Positions 49,499 through 58,649 are shown, counted from the first letter of the stretch. The stretch is DNA of 64,000 bases from Bacteroidota bacterium (GCA_947464275.1 CANHVU010000018.1:1-64000); one strand, 5' to 3'. The notes: generated from the sequence alone by a model not told the origin. Numbers and translations are program-made.

Positions 49499-49966
49499 AT
49501 GGCTACCGAAATAGAACACAAATACTTAGTAAACTTTGAACTTTGGTTACAAGTGGTACCCGATAAATGTGTTGAAATAAAGCAAGGATATTTACTTACC
49601 GACCCCAATAAAACAATACGTGTAAGAACAAAAGGACAAATAGGTTTTATTACCATAAAAGGTAAAACCACAGGTGCCAGCAGGCCAGAGTTTGAATACG
49701 AAATTCCGCTTGCTGATGCCAATCAGCTGATAGCTAATTTTTGTAGTAATGTGATAGAAAAAACAAGGCATTATGTTTTTTATAAAAATAATACTTGGGA
49801 GGTAGATGTTTTTGATGGTTTAAACCAAGGCCTAATAGTGGCCGAAATAGAATTAAACAGTGAAGACGAACTATACCAAAAGCCTGATTGGGTTACTAAA
49901 AATGTAACCGATGATACCAAATATGCTAACTCCAATTTAAGTATCAAACCATTTAGCACTTGGTAA
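49499..49966 (+). CDS. CYTH-domain protein (triphosphate tunnel metalloenzyme)
   Basis: 155 residues. The signature E-x-E-x-K is present at the start (EIEHKYL), followed by tunnel strands TIRVRTKGQIGFITIKGK and a late VAEIELNSED. Members hydrolyse inorganic triphosphate or related compounds with metal ions inside a beta tunnel. Size fits a stand-alone CYTH enzyme such as those called inorganic triphosphatases. The substrate here is unknown. Confidence 0.9.
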   Translation: MATEIEHKYLVNFELWLQVVPDKCVEIKQGYLLTDPNKTIRVRTKGQIGFITIKGKTTGASRPEFEYEIPLADANQLIANFCSNVIEKTRHYVFYKNNTWEVDVFDGLNQGLIVAEIELNSEDELYQKPDWVTKNVTDDTKYANSNLSIKPFSTW

Positions 49967-50070
49967 TATAAATGACTAAAATTAAAAATACCAACTGTTC
50001 TTAGTCTTGAGAGCAAGATAGCGGGGTTGATGTCCGATAGATATCGAACGTAGCATTAATTTTTAATAGA

Positions 50071-50102
50071 AAGTCCTGAGGCGAAGGCTTCGGGATTTTT
50101 TT
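50071..50102 (+). terminator. Terminator-like hairpin downstream of the CYTH gene
   Basis: A 12-bp stem (50071-50082 with 50087-50098, three wobbles) has a GAAG loop and a T7 tract. It lies ~105 bases after the CYTH stop, preceded by an imperfect palindrome TCCGATAGATATCGAA. Confidence 0.75.
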
Positions 50103-50130
50103 ATAGTTAGGATGATGTTAAAGCTAGTGC

Positions 50131-50276
50131 GGTTTTATAAACCGCAAATCACTATTATTAGCATTTACAATGCGAAAAACAGGAATACCTTTTAATGGAA
50201 TTAACATATTTGGACACAGTAAAAAGCGGATTACAAATTTTTTTAATATGTGATTTGATTACAAATCCAAAACGGC
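50131..50276. repeat. Dispersed intergenic repeat A, copy 2
   Basis: Second copy of the element at 48674-48822, in the same orientation. It begins with its own palindrome (GCGGTTTTATAAACCGC) and ends GATTTGATTACAAATCC. The minus-strand reading again gives NPLFT..VFRIVNA. Confidence 0.75.
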
Positions 50277-50288
50277 AGGATCAAACAA

Positions 50289-50456
50289 AAATCCCGTAGG
50301 GATTTACTTATGGTAGCAAATAATTATTATGCTAAACCAAAGCCCTGTAAGGGCGATCTTACAATTGTAATTTTTAATATATGTTCGTCCCTCCGGGACT
50401 TATTTTTATTTGGCAAATTATTGCTACCATAAGTTCGCCTCTATGAGGCTTTTTTG
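50289..50456. repeat. Palindromic MITE-like element
   Basis: Near-perfect ~19-bp inverted repeats (CTTATGGTAGCAAATAATT at 50307-50325 and its partner at 50415-50433) enclose and are flanked by four short G+C-rich hairpins: AAATCCC/GGGATTT, GCCCT/AGGGC, GTCCC/GGGAC and GCCTC/GAGGC, each with a 3-base loop. No coding capacity. It looks like a small non-autonomous or structural repeat. Confidence 0.75.
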
Positions 50457-50560
50457 CCAACTTTCTTTACTCTTGGGGGTTGGGCAATTTGCCTGAAGTT
50501 GGTGTTTTTCACCAACCTGTATGAAACTGGTTTAGGAAATTTTTTACCAAATGTTATTGT

Positions 50561-50609
50561 TAATGGAAAACAATTAGTTAAAGCCAAGGAGAAGCTTTCA
50601 GCATGACTT
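50561..50609 (+). repeat. Dispersed repeat D, copy 1
   Basis: TAATGGAAAACAATTAGTTA and a following ..CAAGGA..GCATGACT match 62089-62136 with a few substitutions and small gaps. Function unknown. Confidence 0.65.
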
Positions 50610-50907
50610 AGTTTTTTAGTTTTAAATTATTGCTTTCTGTTAGATTACTTAAATAGTCTGTGAAAACACCAAACATTGGCAAAATACCATCTTGATTTCT
50701 AAATGTTTACTTTACCACCCATTCGCGTTAGGGATAGCAGTGTAAATCCTTTTTTGTGTTGGGCTTTGGGTTGGGTAAAAAAGATTGGAACGAATAGCCC
50801 GCTCGAACGCCCAAGTTATTTGGTGACTTGTTGATTTATTGATTGTTTGATTTGTTGATTTGTTGAATAGGCAATTAGCAATGGACAATTGGCAACTTGT
50901 AAGAATT

Positions 50908-50952
50908 AACATCGAACATCGAACATCGAACAACGAATAACGAAAATCGAAC
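50908..50952 (+). repeat. Heptanucleotide tandem repeat
   Basis: Six to seven units of AACATCG (three exact, then AACAACG, AATAACG, AAAATCG). A similar array occurs at 62164-62206. A 7-base unit keeps no constant frame until three units are read. Confidence 0.8.
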
Positions 50953-51100
50953 TCGTAACTAGCAATAATTAACTTTTACAACGAACATTGAATTATAAAT
51001 CCCTAATTCAAAAAATCGATAAATCTCCAAATTGAAAATTCTCCAAATCTGAAAATCAAAAAATCTCCAAATCAATCTGCCTTTAAATCAAAAATCAGCC

Positions 51101-51108
51101 TATATTTG
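51101..51108 (+). promoter_or_regulatory. Promoter -7 box of the ABC-F gene
   Basis: TATATTTG is an exact -7 element; a weaker TTTA lies about 15 bases upstream. The predicted leader is roughly 20 bases. Confidence 0.6.
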
Positions 51109-51133
51109 CGCCTCAAAATTTTGATTAAAATAC

Positions 51134-53080
51134 ATGATTGCTTTAACTAATATAGCCTTTGAGTTTGGTGGAAGATACCTTTACCGCAATGCAAATTGGC
51201 ACATAAAACCTAATGAACGTATAGCTTTGGTGGGCCGTAACGGAACCGGAAAATCTACTTTATTGCGTGTAATTAATGGTGAATATGGTTTAAGCGAAGG
51301 TACCATTAGCAAACCTAAAGACTTGACAATTGGGTTTTTGAATCAGGATAATTTAAGTTTTGAAACCGAAGATACCATTTTAAATGTAACCATGCAGGCT
51401 TTTAGTCGTGCTTTGTTTTTGGAAAAAGAAATTGAAGAAATTTTGGCCAAAATGGAAACCGACCATAGCATGGAAATTATTACCAAACTAAGCGATGCCC
51501 AAGAGGAATTTGACAGGCTAGATGGTTATAACATGAAGCATAAATGCGAAAAGGTATTGGAAGGACTTGGTTTTACTACTGCTCAGTTACAGCAACCTTA
51601 CAAAAAGTTTTCGGGAGGATGGCGTATGCGTGTAATGCTTGCCAAACTTTTATTGCAAAATCCTGATTTATTGATGCTGGATGAACCAACAAATCACTTG
51701 GATTTACCTACCATTAAATGGTTAGAGGAATATTTAATTGGTTACCCAGGAACGGTAATAGTGGTAAGTCACGATATGGAATTTTTGGATAAAATGACCA
51801 ATAAAACCGTGGAAGTGGCTAACTCAAACATTTACGAATACAGCGGAAACTACAGTTTTTACTTAGAAGCTAAAGATGAGCGCATGGATTTACAACAGCG
51901 CCAATTCGATAACCAACAACAATTTATACGCGAGCAAGAACGTTTCATAGCACGTTTTAAAGCTAAAGCAAGTAAGGCTACTGCTGCTCAAAGTAGGGTT
52001 AAAATGTTGGATAAATTAGATAAAATTGAAGCACCAGAGGATGATAATTCTGCTATCAATATTCAGTTTAGAATTGGTCAGCAAAGTAGCCGTTTGGTAG
52101 CCGAAATTAATAATGTTACCAAATCGTTCCCCGATATTGATATTGTAAAAAATGCCAATGCGCGTATTGAGCGTGGCGATAAAATAGCATTGATTGGTGC
52201 TAACGGAAAAGGTAAATCTACCTTATTGCGTATCATAGCCGGAGTTGAAAAATACGATGGTGAATCTAAAATTGGTTTTAACGTAAAAGAAGCTTTTTAT
52301 GCGCAGCATCAATTAGAAAGTTTAGGCCAACAAAATGAAATTTTAGAAGAACTTGCTCACCACGCTACCGATAGACCAGAAACTGAATTAAGAACAGTTT
52401 TGGGTTGTTTTTTATTTGCGGGTGATGATGTGTTTAAAAAGATAAAAGTATTGAGTGGAGGTGAAAAAGCACGTGTGGCATTGGCTAAAACGTTACTAAC
52501 CGAAGCTAATTTTTTATTGCTAGATGAGCCTACCAATCACTTGGATATGCGAAGCATTAATATTTTAAGCCAAGCATTACAGGCTTACGAAGGAACTTTT
52601 ATTACCGTTAGTCATGATAGGCATTTTATAAGCCAAATAGCTAATAAAATTTGGTATATTGAAAACTTAGAACTGAAAGAATACCCAGGAACTTACGCTG
52701 AATACGAAGAATGGCGCTTAAAAAACGAAGCATTGAATTTGGCAGCCAATAAAGATGCCGCAAAAGCACCTAAAAAAGCTGAACCTATTGTAGTAGCTAA
52801 GCCAGTGGAAGTAAAACCTGTGGTTAACGAAAACAAACCTAAGTTAAGCAATAACCAAATTCAGAAAATTAAAACCGATTTTGAACAAGCCGAAAAGCAG
52901 TTAGAAAAACTAAAACAACAGTTAACTGCTGTGGAGGAAAGTTTTGCAAAACCTGAAGTAGCTAGTAATGCTGCTGAGTTAAATAAAAAGCAATTGGAGT
53001 TAAGTGTTTTGAAAAAACAAATTGCAGAGCAAGAAAATATTTACGAAAGGGCTTTTGAAGCCATGATGGAATTGGAATAA
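51134..53080 (+). CDS. ABC-F family ATP-binding protein
   Basis: 648 residues with two ABC domains and no membrane segment. Domain 1: Walker A GRNGTGKST, signature FSGGWRMRV, Walker B LLMLDEPTNHLD. Domain 2: GANGKGKST (near residue 355), LSGGEKARVALA, LLLDEPTNHLD. The linker between them is charged and helical (~240-320). A Pro/Lys-rich stretch leads to a C-terminal coiled coil (~560-648), as in Uup/YdiF-type members. ABC-F proteins act on the ribosomal E site to relieve stalling; whether this one gives antibiotic resistance cannot be said. Confidence 0.94.
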   Translation: MIALTNIAFEFGGRYLYRNANWHIKPNERIALVGRNGTGKSTLLRVINGEYGLSEGTISKPKDLTIGFLNQDNLSFETEDTILNVTMQAFSRALFLEKEIEEILAKMETDHSMEIITKLSDAQEEFDRLDGYNMKHKCEKVLEGLGFTTAQLQQPYKKFSGGWRMRVMLAKLLLQNPDLLMLDEPTNHLDLPTIKWLEEYLIGYPGTVIVVSHDMEFLDKMTNKTVEVANSNIYEYSGNYSFYLEAKDERMDLQQRQFDNQQQFIREQERFIARFKAKASKATAAQSRVKMLDKLDKIEAPEDDNSAINIQFRIGQQSSRLVAEINNVTKSFPDIDIVKNANARIERGDKIALIGANGKGKSTLLRIIAGVEKYDGESKIGFNVKEAFYAQHQLESLGQQNEILEELAHHATDRPETELRTVLGCFLFAGDDVFKKIKVLSGGEKARVALAKTLLTEANFLLLDEPTNHLDMRSINILSQALQAYEGTFITVSHDRHFISQIANKIWYIENLELKEYPGTYAEYEEWRLKNEALNLAANKDAAKAPKKAEPIVVAKPVEVKPVVNENKPKLSNNQIQKIKTDFEQAEKQLEKLKQQLTAVEESFAKPEVASNAAELNKKQLELSVLKKQIAEQENIYERAFEAMMELE

Positions 53081-53453
53081 TGTTTTTGCATTTTCCCATT
53101 TATTGGTAACAGATTTTCGCAGAAAAGTTAGTCGACCCTTGAAAGTCTTTTTGGTTTCTTTTTCATGTAAGGTAAAAGAAACCAAATAGCAAGGCAAAAA
53201 CTGCATTGAAAAAAGGTAACAAAAAATCTGAAGCAGAACAGTTATTGGAAAGTAAGAAGTTGTTATATCGCAGTGCAAAGTTTTAAGTATGAATTATAAA
53301 GTAATTTCGTTTAACGTAGGGATATACATTTCGTCCGAAAGCTTTCTAACTTCACGCAGTGTACATGGTCGTTGAACGAAGTCTAAACGAATATGAATTA
53401 AAATACTTCAGTAAACTATATGGAATTGTAAAGTAAGCTTAATAACACTCATT
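53081..53453. other. Gene-free stretch with a 13-bp inverted repeat
   Basis: No gene recognised. TTTGGTTTCTTTT (53150-53162) and AAAAGAAACCAAA (53174-53186) form a perfect hairpin with an 11-base loop, 70 bases after the ABC-F stop. It lacks a T-tract directly after the stem on the plus strand. The remainder (~53190-53453) looks like decayed sequence with no reading frame of note. Confidence 0.65.
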
Positions 53454-54260
53454 ATGAAAAAAATAATTGCTATTATTCTTGTGATTTTTCTCTTTGCATG
53501 TAAAAATGATGTTGAGAAAACGGATGCATTGGATTTTTGCTTGGAAAATTCAATAGATTTAATTCGTTTAGAAAATATAAATATTATTAAAGGTTTTGAG
53601 CATAGATTGCTAAATCAAATTAATTATTCAGATACAATTTTAAAATTTGAAATCAGTCAAGCAAATAAAGCTTTTAAATTGTATGATGAATTCAACAAAA
53701 AACTACTAATTACAGTAGATGAAAATAAGATTTCAAATCAAGTATTAAGTTTAGCTTTTAAAGAATATTTGGATACTTTATTAACTTATTCTGGCCCATT
53801 TAAAGGTAATATGCTGTTCGAAATCGAAAAGTGTCGAAAATTGAAAGTAAATGATTCAAAGGTATATTCGTTGCTTTCAACTATTATGTTAAATAAATTT
53901 TTACATGCTTTAAAGCAAATGACTTCATATGATAATTTCATTTTTTTGCAAAGTCAAATAATAATAGTACCAACAAAAGATAATTATAAAATTGGCGATG
54001 ACTTACAAGTTTTTTTTAGTGAAGTTTATTATAGAAAAAGACCTGAATTTAACTTTACTCAATTTACCAGAAATGGAATACCATTAAACTTAAAGGATTT
54101 AAACTACGATAAAGAAAGAAGAATGATTGATTTCAAAATCAAAGAAAAAGGACTTTATAAAATTAAAGGTTTTGAGGTAACTACAATGTCAATGAATGAT
54201 GATGATGACGAAAAGAAAACAGTAAGATTTCCATTTGAAGCCGAATATGAAGTGAAATAA
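53454..54260 (+). CDS. Lipoprotein of unknown function
   Basis: 268 residues. The signal MKKIIAIILVIFLFACKND has lipobox FAC (Cys16). Residues ~20-160 are helical; the C-terminal ~100 residues are beta-rich (IIVPTKDNYKIGDDLQVFFS) and resemble the immunoglobulin-like C-terminal module of GldM-type proteins, though similarity is weak. An acidic run (NDDDDEKK) lies near the end. Monocistronic, convergent with the MiaE-like gene. Confidence 0.7.
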   Translation: MKKIIAIILVIFLFACKNDVEKTDALDFCLENSIDLIRLENINIIKGFEHRLLNQINYSDTILKFEISQANKAFKLYDEFNKKLLITVDENKISNQVLSLAFKEYLDTLLTYSGPFKGNMLFEIEKCRKLKVNDSKVYSLLSTIMLNKFLHALKQMTSYDNFIFLQSQIIIVPTKDNYKIGDDLQVFFSEVYYRKRPEFNFTQFTRNGIPLNLKDLNYDKERRMIDFKIKEKGLYKIKGFEVTTMSMNDDDDEKKTVRFPFEAEYEVK

Positions 54261-54332
54261 AACTTAAATTTATTAACTTATAATTTTATATTTACCACTA
54301 ACTTTATTAACTAGTTACTTCATTAAATTAAC

Positions 54333-54914
54333 TTACCCATGCACCGTTTCTTGTTTGCCATAATTGGCAATAACTTTGGCTTCGTATTCAAGCCATTCTT
54401 TCCAACGTTTATCTACATCTACTTCTTTTCCGTATTTGCGTGCATAGCCAATAAATGTAGTATAATGACTTGCTTCGCTTGCCATTAAATCATAATAAAA
54501 TTTAGATAGTTCAGCATCTTTAATGTTTTCAGAAAGCACTTTAAAACGCTCGCAACTTCTTGCTTCAATCATGGCCGAAAAAAGCATTCTATCTACAAAA
54601 CTTGCGTTACGGCTTCCGCCTTTTTGCATAAATTGATACAATTCGTTTACATAACTGTCTTTACGTTCACGGCCTAAAGTGTAGCCACGTTCTTTTATAA
54701 TATTAAACACCATTTCAAAATGGCTAATTTCTTCCTTTACCAAATCTAATAAATCTGCCACTAAATCTGTTAACTCCGGATTGTAAGTAATAATGGTAAT
54801 GGCGTTACTGGCTGCTTTTTGTTCGCACCAAGCATGATCGGTTAATATTTCTTCTAAATTACTTTCTACTATATTTACCCAACGAGGGTCGGTTGGAAGT
54901 TTAAGTCCTAACAT
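54333..54914 (-). CDS. miaE: tRNA-(ms2io6A)-hydroxylase-like diiron protein
   Basis: 193 residues, ferritin-like four-helix bundle. The diiron ligands appear as paired Glu and E-x-x-H motifs: an early Glu in NLEEILTDHAWCEQ, then EEISHFE, EARSCERF and EASHYTTF. Length and N-terminus (LPTDPRWVNIVE) match the MiaE family, which hydroxylates the isopentenyl group of 2-methylthio-isopentenyl-A37 in tRNA. It starts 13 bases after the helical protein gene at 55404. No miaA or miaB is in the window to confirm. Confidence 0.88.
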   Translation of the reverse strand: MLGLKLPTDPRWVNIVESNLEEILTDHAWCEQKAASNAITIITYNPELTDLVADLLDLVKEEISHFEMVFNIIKERGYTLGRERKDSYVNELYQFMQKGGSRNASFVDRMLFSAMIEARSCERFKVLSENIKDAELSKFYYDLMASEASHYTTFIGYARKYGKEVDVDKRWKEWLEYEAKVIANYGKQETVHG

Positions 54915-54927
54915 GTTTAATTCTAAA

Positions 54928-55404
54928 TTATTTGTTTAATAAATTAATTTCTTTTTGGTAATCGTATTGCAAATCTTCATGCAAGGTGCTGAGTGATTCG
55001 TTTATTTTTTTGAGTTGCGCTTTGTATAAATTATACAAAACAGTACTTTTTCTAAAATCAATGCCTGTATTATCTAATTCTCGGCAAAAATGGACTAAAA
55101 GTTCAATATTGGTAGTTGCTTTGGCTGAGTATTTTGCATTTTTATTGGCCAATCGCAAAATTTTTCTAATAGTTTTTTTAGCAAAGTATAAATTGCTTCT
55201 ATTCATTTCTGCAAAAAGTTCAGTCATCTCTTGTTTCACACCATCAATAAATTGAGCTTCATTGTGGGTTTGAAATAATAGGTAATTTAAAAACTCCTTA
55301 TTGTCTTTTTTATACTTGGCTATTTTGGTGCAAAGTTCTACCAATTGCGCAGCTTGAAGCGTTTGTAATTCTTTTTTTATTTCAGAAATGGAAGCAGTTT
55401 GCAT
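54928..55404 (-). CDS. Conserved helical protein of unknown function
   Basis: 158 residues if the ATG at 55404 (MQTASISEIKKEL) is used; an in-frame ATG five codons upstream is also possible. Entirely helical and Lys/Asn-rich, with no signal peptide or membrane helix. It lies upstream of and close to the MiaE-like gene and is probably co-transcribed with it. I do not recognise a named family. Confidence 0.7.
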   Translation of the reverse strand: MQTASISEIKKELQTLQAAQLVELCTKIAKYKKDNKEFLNYLLFQTHNEAQFIDGVKQEMTELFAEMNRSNLYFAKKTIRKILRLANKNAKYSAKATTNIELLVHFCRELDNTGIDFRKSTVLYNLYKAQLKKINESLSTLHEDLQYDYQKEINLLNK

Positions 55405-55536
55405 AAAATTGGGTTGCAATGTTATTGATAAAACTTTGTATTCAAAAAATATACTTTTTCGAAAGAGTACTTTTGTTTTAAAAATTTTGATAATAAAAAT
55501 TACATTTTGATTACGTTTTTACATGTTGACTTTCAA

Positions 55537-55557
55537 TACAAAGTAGTTTTCTTTGTA
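55537..55557 (+). promoter_or_regulatory. Inverted repeat just before the desaturase start codon
   Basis: TACAAAG (55537-55543) and CTTTGTA (55551-55557) flank a 7-base spacer, ending 2 bases before the ATG at 55560. It could be an operator or an RNA hairpin that hides the start region. Confidence 0.5.
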
Positions 55558-55559
55558 AT

Positions 55560-56675
55560 ATGTCACATTTAAAGGAGCAAGTTAAGTTTATAGACAAAAA
55601 TAAAACAAGTTTTTATTCCATTTTAAAAAAGCGTGTAGATCAATATTTTATTGATAACAATATTTCAAAACATGCCAATACCGGCATGGTTTTAAAAACC
55701 ATCATTCTTTTAAGCGCTTATATTTTACCATTTGTAATTTTATTGGCTTTTCAGCCAAGTTTTGGTTTTAGTTTATTGCTTTGGAGTATAATGGGAATTA
55801 GCCTTGCGGGAATTGGCATGAGTGTAATGCACGATGCCAACCATGGCGCTTACTCAGCTAACAAAAATGTAAATTATTGGGTTGGACATTCGTTGAATTT
55901 ATTAGGTGGTTCGGTATTTAATTGGAAATTACAACACAATATTTTGCACCATACTTATACCAATATAACTCACTTAGATGACGATATTTCTGATAGATTG
56001 GTTTTGAAATTTTCGCCACATACCAAGCAAAAAAGTTTCCATCAGTTTCAATGGATTTATGCTTTCTTTTTTTATGGTTTGCTTACTTTTTATTGGGCTG
56101 TTGCTAAAGATTTTATTCAGTTTTACCAGTTTTCTAAAAACGGTGTAAACAGTGCATCTAAAAAAGAAAATGTAGTTATTTTAGGTAAAATTATTGGTAT
56201 CAAAATATTCTATTTTGTATTGATGTTTTTAGTGCCAACTTATGTGTTTCAAATTCCGTTTTGGCAAGTATTTACGGGCTTTATGCTCATGCATTTCTTT
56301 TCAGGATTAATTTTAACCACTGTTTTTCAATTAGCACATACTGTAGAACATACCGATCACCCAATGCCTAATGCAGATGGAATAATTGAAAACGATTGGG
56401 CTATTCATCAATTAAATACAACCGTAAATTTTTCGCCCAATAATAAATTGCTTTCATGGTATGTAGGTGGTTTGAATTACCAAGTGGAGCATCATTTATT
56501 TCAAAAAGTATCGCATGTGCATTATCCAGCTATTGCTAAAATAGTAAAACAAACAGCCAAAGAATTTGGAGTGCCTTATTTAGAAAACAAAACTCTTTTT
56601 GGTGCTATAGGTTCTCATATTGCTTACTTAAAACAATTGGGTAAATTACCTAATTTACACGAAGCAATTGGTTAG
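55560..56675 (+). CDS. Membrane fatty-acid desaturase
   Basis: 371 residues, four or more membrane helices. The three His boxes of front-end/acyl-CoA desaturases are intact: HDANH, HNILHHTY and YQVEHHLF (Q/E-x-x-HH). A cytochrome b5 domain is absent. The protein would insert a double bond in membrane fatty acids using O2 and an electron donor. Monocistronic, with an inverted repeat touching the start codon and a terminator after the stop. Confidence 0.92.
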   Translation: MSHLKEQVKFIDKNKTSFYSILKKRVDQYFIDNNISKHANTGMVLKTIILLSAYILPFVILLAFQPSFGFSLLLWSIMGISLAGIGMSVMHDANHGAYSANKNVNYWVGHSLNLLGGSVFNWKLQHNILHHTYTNITHLDDDISDRLVLKFSPHTKQKSFHQFQWIYAFFFYGLLTFYWAVAKDFIQFYQFSKNGVNSASKKENVVILGKIIGIKIFYFVLMFLVPTYVFQIPFWQVFTGFMLMHFFSGLILTTVFQLAHTVEHTDHPMPNADGIIENDWAIHQLNTTVNFSPNNKLLSWYVGGLNYQVEHHLFQKVSHVHYPAIAKIVKQTAKEFGVPYLENKTLFGAIGSHIAYLKQLGKLPNLHEAIG

Positions 56676-56682
56676 TTTAAAG

Positions 56683-56713
56683 CCAAAGGATAAAGCCTTT
56701 TGGGATTTTTTTT
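56683..56713 (+). terminator. Terminator after the desaturase
   Basis: CCAAAGG (56683-56689) pairs with CCTTTTGG (56696-56703) with one bulged T, followed shortly by a T8 tract (56706-56713). Confidence 0.8.
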
Positions 56714-56768
56714 CAAAAAAATTAACACAATCGTCACATACAAATAGTATATTAGCACGATTTTTTAA

Positions 56769-57188
56769 TTGAAAAAGTTCGCGTTAGATATTACAGATGA
56801 GGAAGAAACACTTTTTTACGGATTGCTTAGCAATGAAAAAGTGTCGCGCCTAGCATGGTTATTAAACCATTCACTCGAAATAAATTTGGCTAGAGTTGAT
56901 TACATTGAATGGTATAACGAATCGGAAAGAGAATATTTTTATTTCAATAAATTTATTTATAACGATGAGTTAAACCACTTAACCTACACACTATTTGCCA
57001 ATTCCGATGAAAGTAAAATTCTTTTTACAGAATTAAGAGCCATGCAATATTTTATTTTAATTGAAGGTGCGCTTTCCTTTTTTGATGAAAAATTATTTTT
57101 AAAACAAGTAAAAACTATTTCTGAAATTCAGCTTGTTAGTTTAATAGACCAAACAAGGCTAAAACAGAAAGTAAATTTAATATTATAA
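56769..57188 (+). CDS. IPExxxVDY-family protein
   Basis: 139 residues from a TTG start at 56769 (MKKFALDITDEEETLFYGLL). The fold is alpha/beta with acidic N-terminus and a long final helix. The family's C-terminal motif I-P-E-x-x-x-V-D-Y appears as IQLVSLIDQ, which keeps only the I, the V/I and the D. It lies 18 bases before pyk, the position typical for this Bacteroidota family. Function unknown. Confidence 0.8.
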   Translation: MKKFALDITDEEETLFYGLLSNEKVSRLAWLLNHSLEINLARVDYIEWYNESEREYFYFNKFIYNDELNHLTYTLFANSDESKILFTELRAMQYFILIEGALSFFDEKLFLKQVKTISEIQLVSLIDQTRLKQKVNLIL

Positions 57189-57206
57189 AAAAATTATAGA
57201 AGAGAG

Positions 57207-58643
57207 ATGAGTAAAGCACTTTTTAACCGTACCAAAATTGTGGCTACTATTGGGCCAGCTACTAGCAGTTTAGAAAATTTAAAAGCCATTATTAACGAAG
57301 GAGTTGATGTATGTCGTTTAAATTTTTCACATGGTTCATATGCCGATCATCAGCAGGTTATTGATAATATTAGGCAAGCCAACGAAGATTTAGGAACTAA
57401 TGTTTGTATGCTTTTAGATTTACAAGGTCCTAAGTTACGTGTAGGTGAAATGGAAAATGGTAAGGTAGAGTTAATTCAAGGTGAAATAATAGAAGTTACT
57501 ACCGAAAAATGCATTGGAACCAGTAACCGCATTTATATCAATTTTGAAAATTTACCTAAGGATGTAAATCCAGGCGAACGCATTTTATTAGATGATGGAA
57601 AACTAGAATTAAAAGTAATTGAAACCAATAAGAAAAACTTGGTGAAAGCCGAAGTTATTTTTGGTGGATGGTTATCAAATAAAAAAGGTTTTAACTTACC
57701 CAATACCAAAATGAGCATTCCAAGTATGACTCAAAAAGATTTGGATGATTTGAAGTTTGGTTTGGATAATAAAGTAGAGTGGGTAGCACTTTCATTTGTA
57801 AGAAACGAACATGATGTTGTTTTTATAAAAAATATTATTGAATTAAACGATTGGAAACCTCGCGTAATTTCAAAAATAGAAAAGCCGGAAGCTGTTGCCA
57901 ATATTGATAAAATCATTGCTGCTTCTGATGGAATTATGGTAGCGCGTGGCGATTTAGGTGTAGAAATGCCAATGGAGCAAGTGCCCGTTATTCAAAAACG
58001 CATTGTAAAAAAATGTATTGAAGCAAGCAAGCCTGTTATCATTGCTACGCAAATGATGGAAAGCATGATAGTAAGCCCAGTGCCAACTCGTGCTGAGTTA
58101 AACGATATTGCCAATGCAGTTATGGATGGTGCCGATGCAGTAATGTTAAGTGCTGAAACTTCGGTAGGTGCCTATCCAGTTAATGCCATTAGCTATATGC
58201 GCAGAACCATTATGGAAGTAGAAACAGGAACCAATGCTCCTTATTTTAAAGGAACTCGACCTACAGAAGATAGCGAAACCTTTTTATCAGATGAAATATG
58301 TTTTACTGCTGTAAGGGTTAGCGACCATTTAAAAGCAAGTGCCATTGTGGGTATGACTTTTTCGGGTTATTCGGCTTATAAAATTTCATCTTTCCGCCCT
58401 AAAGCAAGTATTTTTATTTTTACTACCAACCCGCGTTTGGTTAATACTTTAAGTTTGGTTTGGGGTGTGCGTGGCTTTTTATACCGCGAGTTCGAAAGTA
58501 CCGATGATTCAATGCAAGATGTAAATAATAACCTGTTAAAAGGTGGTTATATTCAAAAAGGACAATTGGTAATTAATACTGCAAGTATGCCAATTATTGA
58601 ACGTAATAGGGTAAATACCATTAAAATTTCTGAAATAAAATAA
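57207..58643 (+). CDS. pyk: Pyruvate kinase
   Basis: 478 residues. A-domain motifs CRLNFSHGSY, the catalytic Lys in VISKIEKPEAV, the metal/phosphate site MVARGDLGVEMP and TQMMESMI, with the B-domain inserted at ~70-170 and a shorter C-domain. It converts phosphoenolpyruvate and ADP to pyruvate and ATP. Second of five genes in a compact operon (gaps of 18, 6, 9 and 9 bases). Confidence 0.97.
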   Translation: MSKALFNRTKIVATIGPATSSLENLKAIINEGVDVCRLNFSHGSYADHQQVIDNIRQANEDLGTNVCMLLDLQGPKLRVGEMENGKVELIQGEIIEVTTEKCIGTSNRIYINFENLPKDVNPGERILLDDGKLELKVIETNKKNLVKAEVIFGGWLSNKKGFNLPNTKMSIPSMTQKDLDDLKFGLDNKVEWVALSFVRNEHDVVFIKNIIELNDWKPRVISKIEKPEAVANIDKIIAASDGIMVARGDLGVEMPMEQVPVIQKRIVKKCIEASKPVIIATQMMESMIVSPVPTRAELNDIANAVMDGADAVMLSAETSVGAYPVNAISYMRRTIMEVETGTNAPYFKGTRPTEDSETFLSDEICFTAVRVSDHLKASAIVGMTFSGYSAYKISSFRPKASIFIFTTNPRLVNTLSLVWGVRGFLYREFESTDDSMQDVNNNLLKGGYIQKGQLVINTASMPIIERNRVNTIKISEIK

Positions 58644-58649
58644 TACATT

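Larger units (their letters stand above)
49967..51133. other. 1.2-kb gene-free stretch rich in repeats
   Basis: No believable gene occurs in 1167 bases. It holds a terminator (50071-50102), dispersed repeat A copy 2, a palindromic MITE-like element (50289-50456), a GTTGGTG/CACCAAC hairpin (50498-50516), repeat D copy 1 (50561-50609), a TTTGTTGA-rich run (~50828-50867), heptamer repeats (50908-50952) and an AAATCTCCAAAT-rich run (~51011-51075). The promoter of the ABC-F gene lies at the end. Confidence 0.8.

Noticed and set aside
50289-50456. CRISPR-like array
   Set aside because: The hairpins differ in sequence and there are no regularly spaced identical repeats.
50712-50933. 73-codon minus-strand frame with FDVRCSM-like residues
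   Set aside because: Translation of heptamer tandem repeats, not a protein.
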